NCBI RefSeq assembly: GCF_002735925.1
Contig: NZ_PEDL01000004.1
Span: 124,001 to 188,000 of the forward strand
Source of the DNA: Sporanaerobium hydrogeniformans
GTDB taxonomy: Bacteria > Bacillota > Clostridia > Lachnospirales > Cellulosilyticaceae
DNA: 64,000 nucleotides
Direction of reading: 5' to 3'
The notes below the pieces were generated by a model. It did not search any database. It was not told the origin of the DNA and saw nothing but the letters and a program-made list of their open reading frames with translations. Of the stretch, positions 7,889-16,648 are shown piece after piece (the first letter of the stretch is position 1; each line of letters starts with the position of its first letter). Position numbers and translations under genes: made by a program.

Positions 7889-7969
7889 CAAAAAGTTTAG
7901 TTGTCCACACTTTTCCAACTTTCCTCTTCATTTTTTTCTTCTTCTGTGGATAAGAGCTGCTCTTTCTGC

Positions 7970-8716
7970 TTAAGCTTCTTCTCCATATTCAATGTTCAGC
8001 ATCATTAGTCCTTGTGGAGGTGCTGTAGGACTAGCCAATTTACGATTTTTGCTTTCTATAATGGTGACTAAACTATCCGGTGCTTTTCTACCAATACCTA
8101 CTTCAATGAGTGTTCCTACTATAATCCTTACCATATTATAAAGAAAACCATTACCACAAATATCGATTTGAATAAGCTCCCCTTGCTTAGTGATTTCTAA
8201 ACGATAGACTTCTCTTATAGTTGTCTTTACACTGCTCCCAGCTGAGCAAAATGCCGCAAAATCATGCTTGCCTACTATATGTGTGGCTGCCTCCTGCATT
8301 TTCCTTAAATCTAATTTATAAGGATAAAAATAGGCATAACGATAGATAAAAGGATCTTGTACCTTACCATTATGAATTTGGTAGCGATAAGTCTTTCGCT
8401 TAGCAGCATATCGAGGATGGAATGCCTCTGAAACAAGCTCTATGCTCTGTACAACTACATCCCTAGGTAATTTAGAATTAATAGCTTTAACCAATCGTTC
8501 TGGCATTATCTCTGTAGTAGCATCAAAGACGCAGCACTGCGCCTTAGCATGTACTCCTGTATCTGTCCGTCCTGCTCCAATGACATGAATGGGCTGATTT
8601 AAAATAGCTTCTGCAGCCTTTTCTAATAGCTCTTGAATGGTTATACCATTAGGCTGTTTTGCAAAACCATGATAATGAGTTCCATCATAAGCTACTATTA
8701 ATTTAAACCGGGACAT
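7970..8716 (-). CDS. truA: tRNA pseudouridine(38-40) synthase TruA
   Basis: The 248-residue protein makes pseudouridine at positions 38-40 of the tRNA anticodon stem-loop. It shows VAYDGTHYHGFAKQPNG near the start, the catalytic Asp in GAGRTDTGVHAKAQ, and FLYNMVRIIVGTLIEVG near the end. The ATG at 8716 has GGAGG 7 bases upstream; a longer reading to 8743 lacks a ribosome site. It is last in the ecfA1-ecfA2-ecfT-truA operon, a common arrangement in Firmicutes. Confidence 0.96.
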   Translation of the reverse strand: MSRFKLIVAYDGTHYHGFAKQPNGITIQELLEKAAEAILNQPIHVIGAGRTDTGVHAKAQCCVFDATTEIMPERLVKAINSKLPRDVVVQSIELVSEAFHPRYAAKRKTYRYQIHNGKVQDPFIYRYAYFYPYKLDLRKMQEAATHIVGKHDFAAFCSAGSSVKTTIREVYRLEITKQGELIQIDICGNGFLYNMVRIIVGTLIEVGIGRKAPDSLVTIIESKNRKLASPTAPPQGLMMLNIEYGEEA

Positions 8717-8727
8717 CTCTCTTCCTC

Positions 8728-9519
8728 CTATAAAATAATACAACCTATAAAAAACAAGCTAGCAAGCACAAAAGCACAGTAATCAACCTTCTCATAGTGT
8801 AAGCTATGCAATCTTGTACGCCCTACTCCACCGCGATAACATCTTGCCTCCATGGCCATAGCTAATTCCTCAGCACGTCTAAAAGCTGAAATAAAAAGAG
8901 GTACCATAATTGGAATCATTGCTTTTGCACGTCTAATAATATTGCCACTTTCAAAATCTGCTCCTCTTGCCATTTGCGCTTTCATAATCTTATCCGTTTC
9001 TTCAAGCAAGATAGGAATAAAACGTAAAGATATACTCATCATCATGGCGATTTCATGAGCTGGCACTCCAATCCTTCGAAAAGGGTTAAGCAGGTTCTCA
9101 ATACCATCTGTAAGCTGTATAGGTGACGTTGTGAGTGTCAATAATGAAGAACCTATGATAAGTAGTATAAGTCTACATGCCATCTGTGCAGCAATTATGA
9201 GGCCTTGTTCTGTAATAGTTAAAAAACCCCAACTCCATAGCACCCTGCCACCTTGAGTAAAGAAAATATTGAGTGCTACTGTGAAGAGTAAAATAAATAG
9301 GATACTTCTTAGTCCTTTTAACATATAGCGAATAGGCACCTTACTCATCTGTATCGTTCCATATAGACAAAGCACTACAAAACCATACCCTATAAAATGA
9401 TTAATAAAGAATAAACCAATAATATAGGCAAAAGTAATAAGTATCTTTGCACGTGGGTCCATACGATGAATAGGAGAGTCTACTGGATAGTATTGCCCAA
9501 TGGTAATGTCCCTAAGCAT
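8728..9519 (-). CDS. ecfT: Energy-coupling factor transporter transmembrane protein EcfT
   Basis: A 263-residue membrane protein with about five or six hydrophobic helices. It is the scaffold that couples the two ATPases to interchangeable vitamin-binding S components. Its two cytoplasmic coupling motifs are visible as ARG in MARGADFESG and ARC in EARCYRGG. It overlaps ecfA2 by 8 bases, so translation is probably coupled. No S component gene is in the window, as expected for a group II module serving S proteins encoded elsewhere. Confidence 0.95.
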   Translation of the reverse strand: MLRDITIGQYYPVDSPIHRMDPRAKILITFAYIIGLFFINHFIGYGFVVLCLYGTIQMSKVPIRYMLKGLRSILFILLFTVALNIFFTQGGRVLWSWGFLTITEQGLIIAAQMACRLILLIIGSSLLTLTTSPIQLTDGIENLLNPFRRIGVPAHEIAMMMSISLRFIPILLEETDKIMKAQMARGADFESGNIIRRAKAMIPIMVPLFISAFRRAEELAMAMEARCYRGGVGRTRLHSLHYEKVDYCAFVLASLFFIGCIIL

Positions 9520-10378
9520 TATTGTCCCTCCTTTTAAGTAAGTATGCTTTAATTTGAAGGGCTGCTTCTTCTACTGTTAAGATATCAGTAGCTATATCCA
9601 TCCCCTTTTCCTTTAAAGTTTCTAATATATAAGCAATCTGTGGTCTTGCAAGTCCAATCTTCTCTAATTCATCACCATGTGCAAAAACTTCTTTAGGTGT
9701 ACCTTGATATTTGACCTTTCCTTTATAGAGAACAATCATACGTTGTGCATATCTTGCTACATCCTCCATGCTATGCGAAATGAGTACAATAGTAAGACCT
9801 AGCCCTTTATGCATTTCTTTTAATTTATTAAAAAGATCATCTCTACCTTTAGGGTCTAAACCTGCTGTAGGTTCATCTAGAATAAGGATACTCGGTTTCA
9901 TAGCTAGAACTCCTGCAATAGCCACCCTTCTTTTCTGCCCTCCTGAAAGCTCAAAAGGTGATTTCTGATAGTACTCTTCTCCTAAGCCCACTGCTTGCAA
10001 AGCATACGCAACTCTTTCTCTAATTTCTTCTTCATTAAGCCCTAAATTTTTAGGTCCAAAAGCCACATCTTCCCAAACAGTCATCTCAAAAAGCTGATAT
10101 TCTGGATATTGAAAGACAAGACCTACTTGTTGCCTTACAGCCTTTCTATCTACATTTTCTCCATGTATATCCTGCCCCTTGATATAAACCTGACCCATGG
10201 TCGGTTTAAGAAGTCCATTAAACATTTGAATAAGAGTACTTTTACCTGAACCAGTATGTCCAATTATACTCACAAATTCACCATCTTTTATTTCAATATT
10301 AATATCCTCTAACGCCGTTTTTTCAAAAGGCGTATTGGGATTATAGGTATGGGTTAAATGTTCTATCTTTATTGCCAT
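9512..10378 (-). CDS. ecfA2: Energy-coupling factor transporter ATPase EcfA2
   Basis: A 288-residue ABC ATPase with Walker A GHTGSGKST, signature LSGGQKRR, Walker B ILILDEPT and the switch His in VLISHSMED. The YNPNTPFEKTALEDIN opening is typical of the EcfA2 paralogue. It forms a heterodimer with EcfA1 on the inner membrane face to drive vitamin uptake. Its start overlaps the end of ecfA1 by 10 bases. Confidence 0.95.
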   Translation of the reverse strand: MAIKIEHLTHTYNPNTPFEKTALEDINIEIKDGEFVSIIGHTGSGKSTLIQMFNGLLKPTMGQVYIKGQDIHGENVDRKAVRQQVGLVFQYPEYQLFEMTVWEDVAFGPKNLGLNEEEIRERVAYALQAVGLGEEYYQKSPFELSGGQKRRVAIAGVLAMKPSILILDEPTAGLDPKGRDDLFNKLKEMHKGLGLTIVLISHSMEDVARYAQRMIVLYKGKVKYQGTPKEVFAHGDELEKIGLARPQIAYILETLKEKGMDIATDILTVEEAALQIKAYLLKRRDNNA

Positions 10379-11217
10379 AACTCTTGTGCCACCTCTTCTG
10401 CAGTTAATACATCACTTTTAAACTGGAACCCTTCTTTGTTAAGCAGATACATCAAATAAGTTGCTGCTGGAACGTCCAAACCAATCCTTTTGAGTGTTTC
10501 TACCTCTTTAAATACATTTTTAGGTGTTCCCTCTAATAAAACTTCACCTTTTTCCATTACTACAATACGATCTGCGAGTATGGCTTCTTCCATATAATGC
10601 GTAATATGAACAATGGTAATACCGTACTCTTTGTTGAGCTTCTTCATAGTTGCCATGACTTGCCTTCTTCCAATAGGGTCAAGCATAGCTGTAGATTCAT
10701 CAAAAACGATACATTCTGGTTTCATCGCAATCACACCTGCTATGGCAATACGTTGCTTCTGCCCTCCTGAAAGCTGATTAGGTGATACTCTTTTGTAATC
10801 TAACATATTAACAGTTTCTAATGCTTCATCTACTCTTTTTCGAATTTCCTTTGGTGGTATACCTATATTTTCTGGGCCAAAGGCTACATCCTCTTCTACT
10901 ACTGTAGCTACAATTTGATTATCTGGATTTTGAAAAACCATCCCCACTTCTTTACGGATTTCCCATATGTTTTGAGGATCTGTAGCGTCTATGCCTTTTA
11001 CAAAGAGTGTTCCTGATTTTGGGGTAAGTATCCCATTTAATTGTTTTGCAAAAGTAGATTTTCCTGAACCATTATGTCCTAAAATAACTAAGAACTCACC
11101 TTGCTTAATAGAGACACTGGTATGGTTAAGGGCTGTTATCGCTTCCTTTTGTTCACCATTTTCATCATAATTATAATACTCAAATACAATATCTTTTGCT
11201 TCAATAATATGCTCCAT
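10369..11217 (-). CDS. ecfA1: Energy-coupling factor transporter ATPase EcfA1
   Basis: A 282-residue ABC ATPase. Walker A is GHNGSGKST, the signature LSGGQKQR and Walker B CIVFDESTAML, with DEST in place of the usual DEAT or DEPT. The FEYYNYDENG stretch near the start is characteristic of EcfA1. The ATG at 11217 lies 8 bases after GGAGGAG; a GTG at 11226 overlaps that site and is rejected. First gene of its operon, it lies just below a striking 51-base palindrome. Confidence 0.95.
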   Translation of the reverse strand: MEHIIEAKDIVFEYYNYDENGEQKEAITALNHTSVSIKQGEFLVILGHNGSGKSTFAKQLNGILTPKSGTLFVKGIDATDPQNIWEIRKEVGMVFQNPDNQIVATVVEEDVAFGPENIGIPPKEIRKRVDEALETVNMLDYKRVSPNQLSGGQKQRIAIAGVIAMKPECIVFDESTAMLDPIGRRQVMATMKKLNKEYGITIVHITHYMEEAILADRIVVMEKGEVLLEGTPKNVFKEVETLKRIGLDVPAATYLMYLLNKEGFQFKSDVLTAEEVAQELWQ

Positions 11218-11235
11218 TGTTAGCACTCCTCCATC

Positions 11236-11286
11236 TATAGGTATAAATAAATACTTTCATCATGAAAGTATTTATTTATACCTATA
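11236..11286. repeat. Perfect 51-base palindrome in the ecfA1 leader
   Basis: Arms of 25 bases (11236-11260 and 11262-11286) are perfect reverse complements around a single central base. The left arm begins TATAGGTATAAATAAATA. It lies between the predicted ecf promoter and the ecfA1 ribosome site, so the transcript should carry a very long AT-rich hairpin. See findings. Confidence 0.85.
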
Positions 11287-11316
11287 CACTTTTTCAACCT
11301 AACCTATCTTCCATTA

Positions 11317-11345
11317 AATATAATAAAAAACCTATCATTATGCAA
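11317..11345 (-). promoter_or_regulatory. Candidate promoter of the ecfA1-ecfA2-ecfT-truA operon
   Basis: Minus-strand TTGCAT (11345-11340), a 17-base spacer and TATATT (11322-11317) lie between the rplQ terminator and the palindrome. This gives the ecf genes a start separate from the ribosomal cluster. Confidence 0.6.
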
Positions 11346-11363
11346 TCTTTTTATATGAAGAAA

Positions 11364-11390
11364 AGGGATTAAGAATAGTTCTTAATCCCT
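11364..11390 (-). terminator. Terminator of the S10-spc-alpha supercluster
   Basis: AGGGATTAAGAA and TTCTTAATCCCT (11364-11375, 11379-11390) form a perfect 12-base stem right after rplQ. The minus-strand tail is TTTTCTTC. Confidence 0.8.
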
Positions 11391-11395
11391 CTAGC

Positions 11396-11923
11396 TTATA
11401 CTAATTCGATGATTACTTCTTCAGCACCGTCACCTTTACGTGGTCCGATTTTGATGATTCTTGTATAACCACCATTACGGTCTACATATTTAGGAGCGAT
11501 TTCACTAAATAATTTATCAGTTAAATCAACTTTTTTAGCTTGTCTTTTTTTGTTTGCTTCAACTTCTGTTATAGGGTATAACACCTTTAACATTTGTCTT
11601 CTAGCATGTAAACGAGAAGCACTATCTTTTTTGATAGTTTTTTGTACTTCTTCATATACTGTTACTTTTTTACCATCTACAACTTCTTTTACACGTTTAC
11701 CGTTAACGTCTAATTTAGGTTGTTTTTGAGTAATAGTAACTTCTTCATAATTATCTTTTTCACGAACAGCCATAGCAATTAAGCCTTCAGCAATTCTACG
11801 AATCTCTTTCGCTTTAGCTGTAGTTGTTCTGATTTTCCCATGGTATAAGAGATTTGTTACTTGGTTACGAAGTAATGCCATACGTCCTGCTGCATCACGT
11901 CCAAGCTTTCTTTGTCCAGCCAT
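11396..11923 (-). CDS. rplQ: 50S ribosomal protein L17 with internal insertion
   Basis: L17 is recognised by [19 protein letters not shown], the [13 protein letters not shown] segment and the ending [10 protein letters not shown]. At 175 residues it is about 50 longer than Bacillus L17. The extra charged block lies about residues 58-105 ([22 protein letters not shown] region) between two conserved halves. As far as I know, such insertions recur in Lachnospiraceae. It is the last gene of the alpha block. Confidence 0.95.
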   Translation of the reverse strand: MAGQRKLGRDAAGRMALLRNQVTNLLYHGKIRTTTAKAKEIRRIAEGLIAMAVREKDNYEEVTITQKQPKLDVNGKRVKEVVDGKKVTVYEEVQKTIKKDSASRLHARRQMLKVLYPITEVEANKKRQAKKVDLTDKLFSEIAPKYVDRNGGYTRIIKIGPRKGDGAEEVIIELV

Positions 11924-11947
11924 GCCCTAACCTCCTTTTGTTTGTCA

Positions 11948-12907
11948 TTAATCTTCGCTTGGTTTAAGTGCAAAGCCAAGCTCTTCCAATTTCTGGAATA
12001 CCTCTTCTAATGACTTACGTCCTAAATTACGAACTTTCATCATTTCTTCTTCAGTTTTATTTGTTAAGTCTTCTACTGTGTTAATACCTGCACGTTTTAA
12101 GCAGTTAAAAGATCTTACTGAAAGATCTAATTCTTCTATGGTCATCTCTAAAGTTTTTTCTTTAGAATCATCTTCTTTTGTCACCATAATCTCTGTGGTG
12201 CGTGCATTTTCTGAAAGATCAATAAATAAGTTTAAATGTTCACTAAGCACTTTAGCCGCTAAACTAACAGCTTCATCTGGCTTAAGTGTACCATTTGTCC
12301 AAACTTCTAATGTAAGCTTATCATAATCTGTTTGTTGACCAACACGTGTATCTTCTACAGTGAAGTTTACACGCTCTACTGGTGTATAGTTGGCATCTAC
12401 AGGAATAACCCCAATTGGAAGTTCGGTTTTCTTAAGTTTATCTACACCTTCATATCCACGGCCTCTTGTAACAGTCATTTCAATAGACAGGTTGCAATTT
12501 GCACCACCATTTAAAGTAGCAATATGATGCTCTGGATTAAGAATTTCAATTTCTGGACCACACTTAATGTCTGCCCCAGTCACCGCACCTTCTCCCGTTG
12601 CTTCAATATAAACTACTTTTGGTTCCATGCTTAAGCTTGTATCACGAATAGCAAGCCCTTTAATGTTAAGAAGAATTTCGATAACATCTTCCTTCACTTG
12701 TGGGATAGAGCTAAATTCATGAAGTACCCCATCAATTTTGATGTTACTAACTGCAGCCCCTGGAAGAGAGGAAGATAAGATTCTACGTAGACTATTTCCT
12801 AAAGTAGTACCATATCCTCTCTCTAATGGTTCCACTACGAAGCAGCCGTATTTCCCATCAGCAGATAACTCTTTAATCTCAATTTGTGGTTTTTCAAATT
12901 CCAACAC
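11948..12907 (-). CDS. rpoA: DNA-directed RNA polymerase alpha subunit
   Basis: The 319-residue alpha subunit dimerises to scaffold beta and beta-prime. The N-terminal domain shows [19 protein letters not shown] and [18 protein letters not shown]. The C-terminal domain, with [16 protein letters not shown] and [12 protein letters not shown], contacts UP elements and activators. It stands between rpsD and rplQ, the standard alpha-operon position. Confidence 0.98.
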   Translation of the reverse strand: MLEFEKPQIEIKELSADGKYGCFVVEPLERGYGTTLGNSLRRILSSSLPGAAVSNIKIDGVLHEFSSIPQVKEDVIEILLNIKGLAIRDTSLSMEPKVVYIEATGEGAVTGADIKCGPEIEILNPEHHIATLNGGANCNLSIEMTVTRGRGYEGVDKLKKTELPIGVIPVDANYTPVERVNFTVEDTRVGQQTDYDKLTLEVWTNGTLKPDEAVSLAAKVLSEHLNLFIDLSENARTTEIMVTKEDDSKEKTLEMTIEELDLSVRSFNCLKRAGINTVEDLTNKTEEEMMKVRNLGRKSLEEVFQKLEELGFALKPSED

Positions 12908-12958
12908 CGGATAAACCCTCCTTTGGTTTTAAAATAAAATATTGAGGGTAACGAACTA

Positions 12959-13585
12959 TTACTTAGAGTAAAGCTCAACAATAAGTGTTTCTTCGATGTC
13001 TGTATCGATTTGGTCACGAGCTGGGATAGCTTTAACTGTTCCTCTAAGGTTTTCGATATCCCCCTCTAACCATTCTGGTACAATACGAGAAGCTGTAACT
13101 TCTGTAATAAGTTTGAAACGCTCGAAGCTTTTTGCATCTTCTTTGATTTCAATAACATCACCAACGCGTACTTGGTAAGATGGAATGTTTACTCTTTTAC
13201 CATTTACTAAAACTAAGTTATGTCTTACAACTTGTCTAGCTTCTGTACGAGAACGACCTAAACCTAAACGGTATGCCACGTTATCTAAACGAAGTTCAAG
13301 TTGTACAAGTAAGTTTTCACCAGTGATACCTGCTTGACGGTCAGCTTTTTTAAAGTATGTTCTGAATGGGCCTTCAAGAACACCATAAATTCTTTTTGCT
13401 TTTTGTTTTTCACGTAACTGTAATCCATACTCAGATAATTTTGATTTAGCTTGACCATGCTGTCCTGGAGCATATGGTCTTTTTTCTACTGCACATGCAG
13501 CAGAGTAACATCTTTCACCTTTAAGGAACAATTTTTTTCCTTCACGACGGCATTGTTTACATTTAGAACCAATATATCTAGCCAT
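12959..13585 (-). CDS. rpsD: 30S ribosomal protein S4, zinc-binding form
   Basis: A 208-residue S4 that initiates 30S assembly and, in many bacteria, represses its own mRNA. The N-terminus carries Cys9, Cys12, Cys26 and Cys31, the zinc-containing C+ type. [10 protein letters not shown] follows, and the S4 RNA-binding domain includes [20 protein letters not shown]. Confidence 0.98.
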   Translation of the reverse strand: MARYIGSKCKQCRREGKKLFLKGERCYSAACAVEKRPYAPGQHGQAKSKLSEYGLQLREKQKAKRIYGVLEGPFRTYFKKADRQAGITGENLLVQLELRLDNVAYRLGLGRSRTEARQVVRHNLVLVNGKRVNIPSYQVRVGDVIEIKEDAKSFERFKLITEVTASRIVPEWLEGDIENLRGTVKAIPARDQIDTDIEETLIVELYSK

Positions 13586-13603
13586 TTTTATCTACACCTC
13601 CTA

Positions 13604-14011
13604 TTAGACTCTTCTACGTTTTGGTGGACGACATCCATTGTGAGGTACAGGAGTTACATCTTTAATTAATGTTACTTCTAATCCTGCTGCTTGAAGCGCA
13701 CGGATTGCTGCTTCTCTACCTGATCCTGGGCCTTTAACCATAACTTCTACTGATTTTAAACCATGTTCCATTGCTGCTTTTGCTGCTGTTTCAGCTGCCA
13801 TTTGAGCTGCGTAAGGAGTTGATTTTCTAGAACCTCTAAAACCAAGTCCACCCGCACTTGCCCATGAAAGAGCATTTCCGTTTGTATCAGTTAATGTAAC
13901 CATTGTATTATTGAAAGTAGACTGAATGTGTGCTACTCCACGTTCTACATGCTTTCTGTCGCGACGTTTACGAGTTGCACCCTTTTTTGCCGCTTTTTTT
14001 GCTACTGCCAT
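13604..14011 (-). CDS. rpsK: 30S ribosomal protein S11
   Basis: A 135-residue S11 of the 30S platform, near the mRNA exit. THVERG-type motif ([17 protein letters not shown]), [19 protein letters not shown] and [17 protein letters not shown] are conserved family segments. The N-terminus is Lys/Arg/Ala-rich. It lies 22 bases downstream of rpsM. Confidence 0.98.
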   Translation of the reverse strand: MAVAKKAAKKGATRKRRDRKHVERGVAHIQSTFNNTMVTLTDTNGNALSWASAGGLGFRGSRKSTPYAAQMAAETAAKAAMEHGLKSVEVMVKGPGSGREAAIRALQAAGLEVTLIKDVTPVPHNGCRPPKRRRV

Positions 14012-14033
14012 GAGACTTAACCTCCTTTATTTA

Positions 14034-14402
14034 CTATTTTTTCTTATTCGCTACTGTTTTCTTAGGACCTTTACGTGTACGTGCATTTGTCTTTGTTTTT
14101 TGTCCTCTTACAGGAAGTCCACGTCTATGACGGATACCTCTGTAACAACCAATTTCCATTAATCTCTTAATGTTTAATGCAATCTCACGACGAAGGTCAC
14201 CTTCAACCATTGCTGTTTTGTCAATAAGTTCACGAATTTTTGCTACTTGATCGTCAGTTAAGTCTTTAACGCGTACATCAAAATCAATTCCAGCTTCTGT
14301 TAAAATTCTGCGAGAAGTTGGACGGCCGATACCAAAAATATAAGTAAGACCGATTTCTACACGTTTATTTTTTGGTAAGTCTACACCTGCAATACGTGCC
14401 AT
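14034..14402 (-). CDS. rpsM: 30S ribosomal protein S13
   Basis: A 122-residue S13 of the 30S head, contacting P-site tRNA and 50S bridges. [31 protein letters not shown] and the basic segment [22 protein letters not shown] are typical. It opens the alpha block and has its own promoter and hairpin leader upstream. Confidence 0.98.
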   Translation of the reverse strand: MARIAGVDLPKNKRVEIGLTYIFGIGRPTSRRILTEAGIDFDVRVKDLTDDQVAKIRELIDKTAMVEGDLRREIALNIKRLMEIGCYRGIRHRRGLPVRGQKTKTNARTRKGPKKTVANKKK

Positions 14403-14445
14403 ACTTGTCTTGCACCTCCTATTAGTTTAAATATATATTTATACA

Positions 14446-14462
14446 GCATAATGACGTTATGC
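14446..14462 (-). promoter_or_regulatory. Hairpin in the rpsM leader
   Basis: GCATAA (14446-14451) and TTATGC (14457-14462) enclose a 5-base loop within about 90 bases of leader RNA; the flanks are G/C-rich on the upstream side. It is a candidate site for S4-type feedback on the alpha block, inferred from position only. Confidence 0.35.
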
Positions 14463-14496
14463 CGCAGCCGCTTAAAGTTAAACTTCACAAATAATT

Positions 14497-14525
14497 ATTA
14501 TATATCATCTAACATTATAAATCAA
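14497..14525 (-). promoter_or_regulatory. Internal promoter ahead of rpsM
   Basis: Minus-strand TTGATT (14525-14520), a 17-base spacer and consensus TATAAT (14502-14497) lie in the 153-base rpmJ-rpsM gap. This would let the alpha block be transcribed separately. Confidence 0.7.
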
Positions 14526-14555
14526 TATTTGTTTCGTTAAGCTACTAAGCTTTTA

Positions 14556-14669
14556 TTAGCCTTGTTTTTGTTTGTGTTTTGGATTTTCACAGATAACGCA
14601 AACACGACCTTTTCTTTTAATGATTTTACATTTTTCACAAATCTTTTTTACTGATGGACGTACTTTCAT
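14556..14669 (-). CDS. rpmJ: 50S ribosomal protein L36, zinc-ribbon form
   Basis: My translation gives 37 residues: [20 protein letters not shown], then [17 protein letters not shown]. Cys11, Cys14, Cys24 and Cys27 (His32 also fits the canonical set) form the zinc ribbon of the C+ type. It sits between infA and rpmM-side genes exactly as in other Firmicutes (infA-rpmJ-rpsM). The ATG at 14669 follows AGAAAGGAG. Confidence 0.96.
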   Translation of the reverse strand: MKVRPSVKKICEKCKIIKRKGRVCVICENPKHKQKQG

Positions 14670-14697
14670 TTTCTGTTCTCCTTTCTTTTTATACCAT

Positions 14698-14916
14698 TTA
14701 TTTAGAACGCCATACAATTCGTCCTTTGGTTAAATCATACGGAGAAAGTTCTATAGTTACTTTATCACCCGGTAATACACGGATGAAATTCATACGAAGT
14801 TTACCAGAGATATGACCAAGAACAATATGTCCTCCTTCAATCTCTACCTTAAACATTGCGTTTGGTAACTTTTCTATCACTGTTCCCTCTACTTCTATTA
14901 CATCACCTTTAGCCAA
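14698..14916 (-). CDS. infA: Translation initiation factor IF-1 (TTG start)
   Basis: A 72-residue S1/OB-fold protein that occupies the 30S A site during initiation. [20 protein letters not shown] and [14 protein letters not shown] are the conserved ends. The first codon read as Met is TTG, 8 bases after GAGGAGG; no ATG fits the family N-terminus. A weak start codon on IF-1 may matter for expression level. Confidence 0.97.
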   Translation of the reverse strand: MAKGDVIEVEGTVIEKLPNAMFKVEIEGGHIVLGHISGKLRMNFIRVLPGDKVTIELSPYDLTKGRIVWRSK

Positions 14917-14929
14917 GTTTCAAACCTCC

Positions 14930-15211
14930 TCATTCCACAGAAGATTGCCCTAAATACTCATCTAGAGCTTTTCTAACATCATTATTGGTTAGACGATTCT
15001 CTTCTATAATTTTTAGTTTAATCCATTCCATAATTGTATTTGTCTTTTGAACATGCTTTTTCTTCTTCAGTTTAGGGTTGTCTACTTTACGTAATTTGCC
15101 GTCTACTAAATGTACATATTCTTCTTCGATACTTACGACTATAAATGGTTTTCCTTGATCACGTCCGCATTTTGAGAAAACAATTTGTCCTAATTCAAAC
15201 TCGTTATTCAT
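14930..15211 (-). CDS. KOW-domain RNA-binding protein
   Basis: A 93-residue protein with an N-terminal KOW fold (FELGQIVFSKCGRDQGKPFIVVSIE) like that of the L14e/L6e/L27e group, then a basic stretch (KLKKKKHVQK) and a helical tail. A homologue between map and infA is common in Clostridia. It probably binds rRNA or the ribosome, but its role is not established. Spacing of about 13 bases on either side indicates one transcription unit. Confidence 0.85.
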   Translation of the reverse strand: MNNEFELGQIVFSKCGRDQGKPFIVVSIEEEYVHLVDGKLRKVDNPKLKKKKHVQKTNTIMEWIKLKIIEENRLTNNDVRKALDEYLGQSSVE

Positions 15212-15223
15212 ATAATCACCTCA

Positions 15224-15982
15224 TTACTTACCTATTCGTAATGTAAGTATTTCTGGAATATCATCTGTAATAACCACTGTATTCTCATAATGTGCAGATG
15301 GAAGTCCATCTCTTGTTACGAACGTCCAATTGTCATCTAGCGCTTTAACTTGCCAAGTTCCCATGTTAATCATAGGTTCTATAGCTAGCACCATACCTTT
15401 TTGAAGTTTGGGTCCTCTTCCAGGTGTTTTGTAGTTTGGAACTTGTGGTTCTTCGTGCAATTCTTTTCCTACACCATGTCCAACTAAATCTCTTACTACA
15501 CCATAGCCAAAACTCTCAGCATAGGCTTGAATCGCAACAGATATCTGTCCTAGATGATTGCCTGCTTTAGCATATTTTAAACCTTCGAAAAAACATTGTT
15601 TTGTCACTTCAATAAGTTTTAATGCCTCTGCTGACACATCACCTACTGGGTAGGTTCTTGCAGCATCTGAGTGATATCCCTTATAGTATACCCCAAGGTC
15701 AACACTTACTATGTCACCTTGTTTGAGCTTTCTCTTTCCTGGAATGCCATGAACAACTTCTTCATTAATTGAGATACAAGCTGAGCCTGGATATCCATGG
15801 TAACCTTTAAATGAAGGCACGGCACCACGACTTCTGATAAACTTTTCAGCTATAGCATCTAGCTCACCTGTTGTAATGCCTGCTTCAATAGATTTCGCTA
15901 CCAGCTCGTGAGCTTCTATTAGAATGGCTCCTGAAGCTTTCATCAAGCTTATTTCCGCATCAGATTTAATGGGAATTGGCAT
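15224..15982 (-). CDS. map: Methionine aminopeptidase, type I
   Basis: The 252-residue enzyme removes N-terminal Met from nascent proteins. Metal ligands are visible in order: Asp in VSVDLGVYYKGYHSDAA (two), His in VGHGVGKELHEEP, Glu in AIEPMINMG and Glu in HYENTVVI. It follows adk by one base, the usual secY-adk-map-infA order. Confidence 0.98.
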   Translation of the reverse strand: MPIPIKSDAEISLMKASGAILIEAHELVAKSIEAGITTGELDAIAEKFIRSRGAVPSFKGYHGYPGSACISINEEVVHGIPGKRKLKQGDIVSVDLGVYYKGYHSDAARTYPVGDVSAEALKLIEVTKQCFFEGLKYAKAGNHLGQISVAIQAYAESFGYGVVRDLVGHGVGKELHEEPQVPNYKTPGRGPKLQKGMVLAIEPMINMGTWQVKALDDNWTFVTRDGLPSAHYENTVVITDDIPEILTLRIGK

Positions 15983-15983
15983 T

Positions 15984-16631
15984 TTAGTTCACTCCTAATG
16001 CTTTCATAACTCTTGCTCTTACTTGATCTACACTGCCTACACCATCAATATCAAGTACCTTGTCTTGACCTTTGTAGTAAGCAATAAGTGGCTCAGTTTG
16101 AGCATGATAAACGTCTAAACGTTTTTTAACAGTTTCGGCTTTGTCATCTTCTCTTTGGATAAGGTCCTTACCGCAAAGATCACATTTACCAGCCACTTTT
16201 TCAATCTTATTTGTTTTATGATAAGAAGCGCCGCAGCTTGGGCAAACCGTTCTGCCAGCCATACGGTCAATAATCATCTCATCTGGCACATCTACATTAA
16301 TAACATAGTCGATTGGAATACTTAACTCTTTAAGCATTGCATCCAATGCCTCAGCTTGGGGAATTGTCCTAGGAAAACCATCAAAAATCATGCCATTTTT
16401 GCAGTCTTCTTGTGTAATCCTACTTTTAACAAGCTCTATAACAAGAGAATCTGGTACCAACTTTCCTTCATCCATAAATGCTTTAGCTTGTTTGCCCAGA
16501 TCAGTGTTTTTAGAGATATGTTCTCTAAAGATGTTACCTGTAGAAATGCATGGGATGTTGTAAAGCTTAGTAAGCATTTCTGCTTGTGTCCCTTTACCTG
16601 CACCTGGTGCACCTAATAATACTAATCTCAT
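15984..16631 (-). CDS. adk: Adenylate kinase, zinc-lid form
   Basis: A 215-residue adenylate kinase interconverting ATP + AMP and 2 ADP. P-loop GAPGAGKGTQ is at residues 7-16 and FDGFPRT near 84. The long lid carries Cys130, Cys133, Cys150 and Cys153, the structural zinc site of Gram-positive enzymes. It lies 17 bases after secY. Confidence 0.98.
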   Translation of the reverse strand: MRLVLLGAPGAGKGTQAEMLTKLYNIPCISTGNIFREHISKNTDLGKQAKAFMDEGKLVPDSLVIELVKSRITQEDCKNGMIFDGFPRTIPQAEALDAMLKELSIPIDYVINVDVPDEMIIDRMAGRTVCPSCGASYHKTNKIEKVAGKCDLCGKDLIQREDDKAETVKKRLDVYHAQTEPLIAYYKGQDKVLDIDGVGSVDQVRARVMKALGVN

Positions 16632-16648
16632 TGCGGCTCCCCCCTATT

